Origin: an uncultured Eggerthellaceae bacterium
GTDB taxonomy: Bacteria > Actinomycetota > Coriobacteriia > Coriobacteriales > Eggerthellaceae
Direction: 5' to 3'
DNA length: 6,395 nt
NCBI GenBank assembly: GCA_934623455.1
Contig: CAKTVK010000112.1
Coordinates: forward strand, 1-6,395
In this document: positions 1-5,202 of the stretch, piece after piece
How the letters are laid out: each line of letters opens with the position of its first letter
Position numbering within the stretch: the first letter of the stretch is position 1
Translations under genes and position numbers: made by a program
The notes under the pieces: model-generated
Database searches by the model: none
Told to the model about the DNA's origin: nothing
Seen by the model: only the letters and a program-made list of their open reading frames with translations

Positions 1-90
1 GCCAATGCAGTCATACCCATTATCTTTCATGAGTTTTGCCGCAACAGAAGAATCAACGCCGCCGCTCATAGCAATCAGTGCTTTTGTCAT
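1..90 (-). CDS. mnmA: tRNA 2-thiouridine(34) synthase MnmA, N-terminal fragment
   Basis: Only the first 30 codons are present; the gene continues beyond the left edge. The minus strand from the ATG at 90 reads MTKALIAMSGGVDSSVAAKL and then MKDNGYDCIG. SGGVDSS is the PP-loop pyrophosphatase signature that binds ATP, and the surrounding residues match the MnmA/TrmU start closely. MnmA is cytoplasmic and adenylates U34 of Lys, Glu and Gln tRNAs, then replaces its O2 with sulfur delivered by a persulfide carrier. The start is upstream-bounded by an A-rich stretch (GGATGATAAAAA before ATG), a weak ribosome site. Other PP-loop enzymes share SGGVDSS, but the KALIAMSGG...GYDCIG context favours MnmA. 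There is no visible functional link with the cobalamin genes. Confidence 0.85.
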   Translation of the reverse strand, partial: MTKALIAMSGGVDSSVAAKLMKDNGYDCIG

Positions 91-133
91 TTTTTATCAT
101 CCGTACTATCCGCGTTTTTATTCAGGTCAAATC

Positions 134-161
134 ATAATAGCTTGCTGGGGATACGCAACAA
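134..161 (-). promoter_or_regulatory. possible mnmA promoter
   Basis: Reading the minus strand, TTGTTG (156-161) and TATTAT (134-139) are separated by 16 bases, close to sigma-70 -35/-10 boxes. The -10 box lies 44 bases before the mnmA start. A second weaker pair starting from TTGACC nearer the gene is also possible. Seen by eye only. Confidence 0.35.
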
Positions 162-252
162 GCAAATGGCGAAGCACCACAAAAGACAAAGATAACGGCA
201 AACACAGGCGCAAGAAGATGCCGGATTGCCGCTCCGAAAAGAACCCCAAAAG

Positions 253-300
253 GTGAAAAAGACCCCGTCACTTTTTCACATACCCGTCACTTTTCACATA
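253..300. repeat. short tandem repeat overlapping an inverted repeat
   Basis: Two near-identical direct units, 264-282 (19 bases) and 283-300 (18 bases), both read CCCGTCACTTTT(T)CACATA and differ by one T. The first unit also forms the right arm of a perfect 9-bp inverted repeat: GTGAAAAAG (253-261) and CTTTTTCAC (271-279), with a 9-base loop. It lies in a non-coding spacer. It could be a REP-like palindromic unit or an operator; with a single copy in view I cannot decide. Confidence 0.55.
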
Positions 301-308
301 AATTGAAA

Positions 309-338
309 GCTCCCAAGCCGCTCGTACAGCTTGGGAGC
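309..338 (-). terminator. second hairpin terminator behind the surface protein gene
   Basis: A perfect 10-bp inverted repeat GCTCCCAAGC (309-318) / GCTTGGGAGC (329-338) with a 10-base loop. On the minus strand the right side continues TTTCAATTT, a broken U tract; on the plus strand it continues CCCTAGG. It therefore reads better as a minus-direction terminator, backing up the one at 381-414 and insulating mnmA from the gene upstream of it. Confidence 0.6.
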
Positions 339-380
339 CCCTAGGAAGAGAACGCAAAAAATCTGCGTTTTAAACAAATC

Positions 381-414
381 AAAAAGAAGATGCGCCGTTA
401 CGTAAAAGCGCGTC
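381..414 (-). terminator. intrinsic terminator of the surface protein gene
   Basis: On the minus strand GACGCGC (408-414) can pair with GCGCATC (389-395) with one mismatch, followed directly by TTCTTTTTG. It begins 28 bases after the stop codon of the minus-strand gene. A weaker A/T-rich hairpin (AACGCA 351-356 / TGCGTT 364-369) follows. Confidence 0.6.
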
Positions 415-442
415 CTCTGGTGACACGAAACAGCCGAAACGC

Positions 443-3121
443 TTACGCATCAAACGTGGTACCTGCATGGATTGCATGCTGAATGGCAAAAGCGTCAACC
501 GCATCGATCGCGGCGTCGTTATTGACGTCGGCAGCCCACAACAGCGTGGCATGCGTCCATGTAGCCGGCAGAATGTACTGCGCATAATCCGCACCGTACT
601 TGCCATTGCCCAAGTCGTACGCAACTTGCGCGTCCACAATGTTCATGCGACCATTGCCATTCACATCGCCCTTCAGGGCATTCGCGATAATGGACACCTG
701 CGCAGGCTGCGTCACCTCAAGCGGGAACTCGCTTGCTTCCACGGGACCAGTAACGAAAGCATCTTTCAAGCTAATGGAGCAGGAATCCGTAGCCTTCAGC
801 GCTTTGAACGTCACTTTCGCCACTTCAATGCCATCATGGGCAGAAGCAGTGTTCGCCAAGAAGCTGAACAGCGCTTCGCTCTTGCCTTCCTCGGGAAGGA
901 ACGTAGCATCGGCGGAAAGACTAGCACCCTTCTGGATAGAAGCAATCTCAAGTATATCGGCGTCGAAATCAAGCGTTGCCTGCATGGCGGCAAGACCAGC
1001 ATTCATGCCCGCAAGCGGAGCAGATGCAGAAGCAGTCACGGTAACGGTGAACGTGTCTCCAACCTTCAATATTTTATCATCAGTTGCTGCAAGTGCTGCC
1101 TGATATTCAGGATAAACGGTCTTCGTCAGCTTGTCAGCGTCAACGCCCAGCGGATCATCGGTACGATTGCAATTCTTCACCGTGAAGCATTTCGGATCCC
1201 ATTTGCCCGTACCCGCCTTGAAATCAGGCAGCGCAACGGAGCTGTTCAGATACGTTGTGCCTTCAGCAGGCGCGGGGTTCGCATACGATGTGTCTACCCA
1301 CTCGATACGACCAATGCCTTTGCCGGAAGAGCCAAATGCGTACATATTGTTCTCGATAGTGTTGTACTTGTCCAGGCCAGCGATGAAGCCAATGATGGCA
1401 CCCGTTTCGCTTTCGCCCTGGACGCTGCCCGTCACCACGTTGTTGCTGATGGAACCAGCACCGTTATTCCAGCACTGGTACACGGCGCCTTCGCCGCCGA
1501 AGATACCACCAACGCGTGCAACACCGGTAACGCTACCGGACATCGTGCAGTTCATCACCGTGGGGAAGCACGCATTGGGAGCAGATGCCATACCCCAATT
1601 CGTCCCTGCGTAGCCAGCGCCCAAAATGCCGCCCACATAGTTGCCCGTTGCTTCAACGGCGCCGTCAAACAAGCAGCCGTCAACAACGAACGCGCCCATG
1701 GACTGTCCCTTATCGGCAACAATGCCGCCCACAAAGTTCACGCCTTTGACCGTTGCATGGCTTACGCAATTCTTGATAGTACCGTTGAATTCACCGGCAA
1801 ATGCGCCAATGTTGCTCTGCTGACCGTCGTAACCAATAGTCACGCCTTCTTCAATGGTGCAGTTCTCGATAGCTACCGCATGAGAACCAGAAGCGTATCC
1901 GCCGATGAAGCCGGACATCAAAGTGCTGGAGCCAGACTTCAACGTTACGTTCTTAATGGAAATGCACGCACGAGAAGAACCCGTGGTGTACGTGTTGACC
2001 AGACCGTAGCCGGCAATTTTCTCGCCGTAGATGTTCAAATTGGAAACAGAAGCTTGTTCGGTTGCACCTAACAGCGGCAAGCCGTCAACAGGAACGGTAA
2101 GCAGATGGTTATCGCCATCGATGGAACCCTTAAAACGCGCGGTTGCGGAACCAATGGGCGTCCAACCAGCAGGAAGTTCGATATCGGCAGCCATTTTGAA
2201 GAACACGCCTTCGTACTTCTCGCCGCCGGCAACGTTCTGAGAAAGCTTCGTCAAATCTGCAGCGGACTTCAACAGATACGGCTTTTCCTGCGTACCCTTG
2301 CCCGAAAAACCTTCAATGGCAACGGTGAACGTGTAGGTATGCGCACGGAAATCCGCGCCGCTCGTATCATTCATAGTGGGCCATGACGGATCGCCGCACT
2401 TCACGGTGATAACAGCGCCATCGCTCACGGGAACGCTCTCCGTGCGCTTATATGTTGTGTCGCCAACGGTTGTGCGTACCTGGAAGTTCTTGTTCGCAGC
2501 GGTCGGAACAACTGTAACAGACTCGGTGTCCGCAGGAAGCGTGAGCGTGTAAGCAGCGGTTTCGGGGTCAAATGCTTTGTCAAGCGCACCATCGCTGAAC
2601 GTAATCGCTTTCACCGCGGTATCATTGTTATCCCACGTACCACCGTGGTCCACGCCGCCATCCATGCTAAAAAAGACGTGGATCTCATCGTTTGCCGCCA
2701 AGGTGCCCTTGGCAACGGTAAATTCGCCAAAACCGCGATTCGTAAACCAATCGTTTAACGTGCCCATGTAACCAGACATGTAATCGGGATGACCGGCTTC
2801 CATTCCATTAATGGAGCTGATGTAGCCACTATCCAGGCCTTCAGCCGTTGCTTTCACTTCGTCAAGCGCAGCACCAACGCAATTCATCATGGTGCTGTTT
2901 TCGTTGAGGTCAACCCACGTATCAACCAAAACGCCATCCCATGCGGCGCCTTGTGCTTTCGGGTAAACCGTGTTATCAACGACAACATGAACTTGGCTTT
3001 TCGCATCGTCTTTTGCCACCGCCAACGCCGTCGCCGGCAGAATGGGCAAAAGTCCCGCGGCCAAGACCAGAGACACCGCTGCGCTTAACAGCTTTTTGCT
3101 CCACGACCCGCTCTTCTTCAT
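443..3121 (-). CDS. secreted modular protein: transcobalamin-like DUF4430, GLUG repeats, cohesin-like domain, dockerin
   Basis: 892 residues from the ATG at 3121. This start is chosen because a signal peptide begins there, AGAAAGG lies just upstream, and in-frame extension back to 3295 would run through a terminator and riboswitch. Domains by eye: Sec signal peptide 1-34 (KKSGSWSKK, hydrophobic core, ATALA); DUF4430/transcobalamin C-terminal-like domain about 43-153 (GYISSINGMEAG, SGYMGTLNDWF, NDEIHVFFS); cadherin-like beta-sandwich about 168-270 (LDKAFDPETAAYTLTLPAD); GLUG/beta-helix repeats about 271-610, starting with GKGTQEKPYLLKSAADL and with repeated VGGI(F/L/V)G turns; cohesin-like domain about 680-813; type I dockerin about 818-886 with two calcium loops (DVNGNGRMNIVD at 819-830, DVNNDAAIDAVD at 865-876). 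There is no LPXTG or C-terminal membrane helix, so anchoring may be through the dockerin. Control by a B12-type riboswitch plus DUF4430 points to corrinoid binding at the surface. The domains are recognised by family pattern; the ligand is inferred. Confidence 0.88.
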   Translation of the reverse strand: MKKSGSWSKKLLSAAVSLVLAAGLLPILPATALAVAKDDAKSQVHVVVDNTVYPKAQGAAWDGVLVDTWVDLNENSTMMNCVGAALDEVKATAEGLDSGYISSINGMEAGHPDYMSGYMGTLNDWFTNRGFGEFTVAKGTLAANDEIHVFFSMDGGVDHGGTWDNNDTAVKAITFSDGALDKAFDPETAAYTLTLPADTESVTVVPTAANKNFQVRTTVGDTTYKRTESVPVSDGAVITVKCGDPSWPTMNDTSGADFRAHTYTFTVAIEGFSGKGTQEKPYLLKSAADLTKLSQNVAGGEKYEGVFFKMAADIELPAGWTPIGSATARFKGSIDGDNHLLTVPVDGLPLLGATEQASVSNLNIYGEKIAGYGLVNTYTTGSSRACISIKNVTLKSGSSTLMSGFIGGYASGSHAVAIENCTIEEGVTIGYDGQQSNIGAFAGEFNGTIKNCVSHATVKGVNFVGGIVADKGQSMGAFVVDGCLFDGAVEATGNYVGGILGAGYAGTNWGMASAPNACFPTVMNCTMSGSVTGVARVGGIFGGEGAVYQCWNNGAGSISNNVVTGSVQGESETGAIIGFIAGLDKYNTIENNMYAFGSSGKGIGRIEWVDTSYANPAPAEGTTYLNSSVALPDFKAGTGKWDPKCFTVKNCNRTDDPLGVDADKLTKTVYPEYQAALAATDDKILKVGDTFTVTVTASASAPLAGMNAGLAAMQATLDFDADILEIASIQKGASLSADATFLPEEGKSEALFSFLANTASAHDGIEVAKVTFKALKATDSCSISLKDAFVTGPVEASEFPLEVTQPAQVSIIANALKGDVNGNGRMNIVDAQVAYDLGNGKYGADYAQYILPATWTHATLLWAADVNNDAAIDAVDAFAIQHAIHAGTTFDA

Positions 3122-3160
3122 TCTCCACACCCTTTCTGCAGCTCCCCGTTCCCCTTCTGG

Positions 3161-3200
3161 AAAACAAAACGCTCGCTTGTCGCAAAAGGACAAAGCGGGC
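3161..3200 (-). terminator. riboswitch-coupled intrinsic terminator in the leader of the surface protein gene
   Basis: On the minus strand, GCCCGCTTTGTC (3189-3200) pairs with GACAAGCGAGC (3171-3181) over about 11 bp with one mismatch and one bulged U. The loop is CTTTTGC and the hairpin is followed by GTTTTGTTTT (3161-3170). It sits between the riboswitch and the start codon, where a premature terminator is expected. Its descending strand CAAGCGA (3173-3179) can instead pair with UCGCUUG (3229-3235), which would make an antiterminator. Confidence 0.72.
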
Positions 3201-3227
3201 GCAGTTGCAAAAACGTATGGCAAACAC

Positions 3228-3236
3228 GCAAGCGAA
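3228..3236 (-). promoter_or_regulatory. switching strand: antiterminator arm or loop partner of riboswitch L5
   Basis: The minus-strand RNA here reads UUCGCUUGC. UCGCUUG is fully complementary to CAAGCGA inside the terminator stem. Overlapping it, CUUGC (3228-3232) can pair with GCAGG (3336-3340), the bases in the L5 position of the riboswitch, with one G-U wobble. The two pairings are mutually exclusive, giving a simple ON/OFF logic. Inference from complementarity only. Confidence 0.45.
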
Positions 3237-3262
3237 GTCCCCAGCGATGGCGGATTCTTCTC

Positions 3263-3392
3263 TATCGCTCGATGATCCGGCTTATCTTTTTGCATGCTGC
3301 GCTCTCAACATAGCTCGCAAAAAGCTTCACGGTGACCTGCTCGCGGGGACTTGCACCCCATTCAATCGGCGCCTTGCGGCACAAAAGCGATA
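3263..3392 (-). promoter_or_regulatory. compact, divergent cobalamin-type riboswitch for the surface protein gene
   Basis: About 130 nt on the minus strand, closed by a perfect 7-bp stem UAUCGCU (3386-3392) / AGCGAUA (3263-3269). Inside, in the order expected of a cobalamin riboswitch, are GUGCC, a short GCC-GCAA-GGC hairpin, GAA, a P4 hairpin GGGGUGCAAGUCCCC (3345-3359), then GCGA-GCAGG-UCACCGUGA. The last element aligns with GCGA-ACUCG-UCACUGUAA of the chelatase riboswitch. An 8-bp stem CUUUUUGC/GCAAAAAG (3317-3324 / 3286-3293) follows, and then UAAGCCGGA, which matches UAAGCCAGGA of the B12 box less one base. The usual GGGAAGC and GCCACUG boxes are absent or altered, and the 3' box is degenerate. 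The downstream gene encodes a transcobalamin-like domain, which supports the call. Ligand specificity is unknown. Confidence 0.7.
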
Positions 3393-3407
3393 AATGTTTA
3401 TCTGTCC

Positions 3408-3435
3408 AGCATACCTGCTTTCCTGAAAAACGCAA
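3408..3435 (-). promoter_or_regulatory. promoter of the surface protein transcript
   Basis: On the minus strand TTGCGT (3430-3435) and TATGCT (3408-3413) are 16 bases apart. Transcription would start near 3400, about 8 bases before the closing stem of the riboswitch, which is the spacing expected for a leader RNA. Confidence 0.55.
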
Positions 3436-3537
3436 GCAAAAGCGCCTACTTGGGTATTGCCGCCTTGCATCGTTTTACGCCCTCCTGCAAACCGTAACGC
3501 AAACCGCGGCGAATGCGAGACGCCAGAAAACAAGCAA

Positions 3538-3566
3538 TTGCTTATTTATGAGCAAACCCGTATCAT
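3538..3566 (+). promoter_or_regulatory. promoter of the cbiK transcript
   Basis: TTGCTT (3538-3543) and TATCAT (3561-3566) are separated by exactly 17 bases. The predicted start, about 3573, falls at the first bases of the riboswitch P1 stem. The -35 box is part of a perfect 12-base palindrome AAGCAATTGCTT (3532-3543), which could be an operator or chance. Confidence 0.6.
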
Positions 3567-3571
3567 TGCGC

Positions 3572-3754
3572 AACAGAAAGGTGCCAAACACGCCAGAAAC
3601 GTTTTGGTGAAAAGGGAAGCAGGTGAAAAACCTGCGCGAACTCGTCACTGTAAGCGGACAAAGGCCGAATCCACGGGATGTGCACCCAGCCACTGAGTAA
3701 TCGGGAAGGCGGATTCAGTCAAAGCCGTAAGCCAGGAGACCTGCCTTTCTTGTT
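3572..3754 (+). promoter_or_regulatory. cobalamin riboswitch of cbiK
   Basis: A canonical cobalamin aptamer of about 183 nt. P1 is AGAAAGG (3575-3581) with CCUUUCU (3744-3750), extended by CAA/GUU around one bulge. Conserved boxes appear in order: GGUGCC (3580-3585), GGGAAGC (3614-3620), P4 GCAGGUG-AAAA-ACCUGC (3619-3635), GAACUCGUCACUGUAA (3638-3653), AGCCACUG (3689-3696), GGGAAGG (3703-3709) and the B12 box AAGCCAGGAGACCUGCC (3729-3745). It binds a cobalamin, in the usual class adenosylcobalamin, and lowers expression when the vitamin is plentiful. The following gene is a cobaltochelatase, a typical member of this regulon. Confidence 0.93.
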
Positions 3755-3766
3755 ACAGACCGGCTT

Positions 3767-3784
3767 GACCACGAGTGATTGGTC
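3767..3784 (+). promoter_or_regulatory. P13-type hairpin whose loop matches riboswitch L5
   Basis: GACCA (3767-3771) / TGGTC (3780-3784) forms a perfect 5-bp stem with loop CGAGTGAT (3772-3779). The loop bases CGAGU are exactly complementary to ACUCG (3640-3644) in the L5 position of the aptamer. Cobalamin riboswitches are known to signal binding by an L5-L13 kissing loop; this hairpin lies 12 bases after the aptamer, as expected. Confidence 0.65.
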
Positions 3785-3793
3785 TTGGTCTTG

Positions 3794-3871
3794 TCCTTTG
3801 CGTTCAGGCTCACGGGGAATGCTAAAGGGCAAGCCTTCGCTCGCGTGCAGGCCAAAACGAGCGAAAAGGAG
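3794..3871 (+). promoter_or_regulatory. translational expression platform and ribosome site of cbiK
   Basis: No terminator with a U tract is seen between the aptamer and the gene, so control is probably translational. The ribosome site AAGGAG (3866-3871) is directly abutted by a perfect 8-bp hairpin, TTCGCTCG (3836-3843) / CGAGCGAA (3858-3865). Further up, UCCUUU (3794-3799) can pair with AAAGGA of the ribosome site (3865-3870) or with AAAGGG (3824-3829), giving competing anti-SD and anti-anti-SD folds. Pairings were found by eye, with no energy calculation. Confidence 0.45.
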
Positions 3872-3877
3872 AAAACC

Positions 3878-5080
3878 GTGAAGAAAACCGTCCGTATTGT
3901 TGCAAGTGTAGCATGTGCCCTTGCTTTAAGCTGCACCATGCTCGCTGGCTGCGCAAGCACCAGTGGTAGCTCATCCGCAAGCGCTTCTGCTTCCGCAAGC
4001 GTAAGCGCCGATCAGAAAGCAGCAGACGAAGTGGCCGACCTTATTGACAAGATTTACGTTCAGCAGCGCACCGAAACCACCGATGCCGACTGCGCCGCAG
4101 CCAAGGCTGCTTGGGATAAACTGACCCCCGCACAGCAGGAACTCGTTGAAGGCGAAAATGCCGACCCTGACTACTTCGGTCGCGACACGGGCGATGCCAC
4201 CAAGGATGACCCCCGCAATCAAGACAACATTGGCGACAAGGAAATCCTGGTCGTAAGCTTTGGCACGTCCTTCAATAACAGCCGCGTTAATGACATTAAG
4301 GGCATCGAAGACGCCATTGCAGCTGCCAACCCCGATTGGTCCGTACGCCGCGCCTTCACCGCGCAGATCATCATCAACCACATTCAGGCTCGCGACGGTG
4401 AAGCCATTGACAATATGGATCAAGCTCTTTCCCGCGCCGAAAAGAACGGCGTAAAGCAGCTTGTTGTTCAGCCCACCCACCTGATGCACGGCGCTGAGTA
4501 CGACGAGATGATGGAAGCATTGAAGCACTACGAATCCAAGATGCAGATCAGCGTTGCAGAGCCTATGCTTGGCCCCGTTGGTGCTACCGTTACCGAAACG
4601 AACGATGACAAGGTTGCAGCTGCCAACGCCGTTATTGATGCTGCTGTTGCTGCTTCCAAGTACGACAGCACCGATGCTGCCGCCGCCGACAAGACCGCTT
4701 TCGTGTTCTTGGGCCATGGCACGTCCCATGCTGCAGCAATCACTTATAGCCAGATGTACAACACGTTCCAGGACCTGAACCTTCCCAACGTCTTTGTAGG
4801 CACTGTTGAGGGCGAACCCGAGGAAACCGAAGTTGAAGCCGTTATCGACGCTTGCAAGAACGCCGGCTACGAGAACATCATCCTTCGTCCCTTGATGGTT
4901 GTTGCCGGCGATCATGCCAATAACGACATGGCTGGCGCAGATGATCCCGAATCCTGGTACTCTATGTTCACAGCTGCTGGCTTCAAGAGCGTTGAGAACC
5001 AAATCTCCGGTATGGGTGGCATCCCTGCCGTTCAGGACATCTATGTTGCTCACACCGCTGCCGCTATCGCAGCCCTGTAA
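3878..5080 (+). CDS. cbiK: sirohydrochlorin cobaltochelatase, CbiK family, exported lipoprotein form
   Basis: 400 residues from the GTG at 3878, chosen for AAGGAG 6 bases upstream and because the signal peptide starts there; the in-frame TTG at 3779 lies inside a regulatory hairpin. Residues 1-25 are a lipoprotein signal (KKTVRIV, hydrophobic core, lipobox LAGC with C25). An Ala/Ser linker (26-44) and an extra segment (about 46-118, with AAAKAAWDKLTPAQQELV) precede the catalytic fold. CbiK motifs follow: EILVVSFGTSFN (122-133), RRAFTAQIII and ARDGEAID, QPTHLMHGAEYDE (198-210), FVFLGHGTSHAA (275-286), PLMVVAGDHANNDMAGADD (338-356), PAVQDIYVAH. H280 and H346 align with the two metal-binding histidines of Salmonella CbiK (GHG and AGDH motifs). 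CbiK inserts cobalt into sirohydrochlorin in anaerobic B12 synthesis and is normally cytoplasmic, about 260 residues. The lipid anchor is unusual; a periplasmic CbiK that binds heme is known in Desulfovibrio. The true substrate outside the membrane is uncertain: cobalt or iron insertion, or removal. Confidence 0.93.
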   Translation: MKKTVRIVASVACALALSCTMLAGCASTSGSSSASASASASVSADQKAADEVADLIDKIYVQQRTETTDADCAAAKAAWDKLTPAQQELVEGENADPDYFGRDTGDATKDDPRNQDNIGDKEILVVSFGTSFNNSRVNDIKGIEDAIAAANPDWSVRRAFTAQIIINHIQARDGEAIDNMDQALSRAEKNGVKQLVVQPTHLMHGAEYDEMMEALKHYESKMQISVAEPMLGPVGATVTETNDDKVAAANAVIDAAVAASKYDSTDAAAADKTAFVFLGHGTSHAAAITYSQMYNTFQDLNLPNVFVGTVEGEPEETEVEAVIDACKNAGYENIILRPLMVVAGDHANNDMAGADDPESWYSMFTAAGFKSVENQISGMGGIPAVQDIYVAHTAAAIAAL

Positions 5081-5125
5081 GCTCTTCTTGTTGCCTTATC
5101 AAAACGCGTAACAAGTATCCAAGCG

Positions 5126-5155
5126 TGGCCCTGGCATTTGCCGGGGCCATTTTTT
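5126..5155 (+). terminator. intrinsic terminator of cbiK
   Basis: TGGCCCTGGC (5126-5135) pairs with GCCGGGGCCA (5140-5149) over 10 bp including one U-G, with an ATTT loop, followed by six Ts (5150-5155). It is 45 bases after the cbiK stop, a textbook rho-independent terminator. Confidence 0.9.
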
Positions 5156-5165
5156 CGAGTACTAT
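5138..5165 (+). promoter_or_regulatory. possible promoter of the small lipoprotein gene
   Basis: TTGCCG (5138-5143) and TACTAT (5160-5165) are 16 bases apart. The -35 box lies inside the terminator hairpin of cbiK. A start near 5172 would give a leader of about 30 bases with AAGGAG before the ATG. No riboswitch is seen here, so this gene may escape direct cobalamin control except by read-through. Confidence 0.35.
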
Positions 5166-5202
5166 GTCGTAGTGCAAATTCCCCGCAAAAAGGAGACCGA
5201 GA

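Noticed and set aside
5..256. 83-codon plus-strand frame at the left edge
   Set aside because: Its first part is antisense to mnmA and the rest is spacer ending in the repeat; no ribosome site or domain.
467..2071. A 534-codon open frame on the plus strand opposite the surface protein gene
   Set aside because: It is antisense to clear GLUG, cohesin-like and dockerin coding sequence, has no ribosome site or recognisable domain, and its composition (Arg/His/Ala rich) is that of a shadow frame.
2976..3227. Small minus-strand frame of 83 codons overlapping the surface protein start
   Set aside because: Overlaps the leader terminator and the signal-peptide coding region in another frame; no support.
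3122..3295. Longer start of the surface protein gene at 3295
   Set aside because: The extension runs through the terminator and the 3' part of the riboswitch; the ATG at 3121 begins a standard signal peptide.
3779..3877. Longer cbiK start at TTG 3779
   Set aside because: It lies in the loop of the regulatory hairpin, would add a non-signal N-terminus before the lipoprotein signal, and has no ribosome site; GTG 3878 has AAGGAG and begins the signal peptide.
3971..5053. A 360-codon open frame on the minus strand opposite cbiK
   Set aside because: Exactly antisense to a gene with full CbiK motifs; no signal or domain of its own. Long antisense frames are common opposite GC-rich codons.
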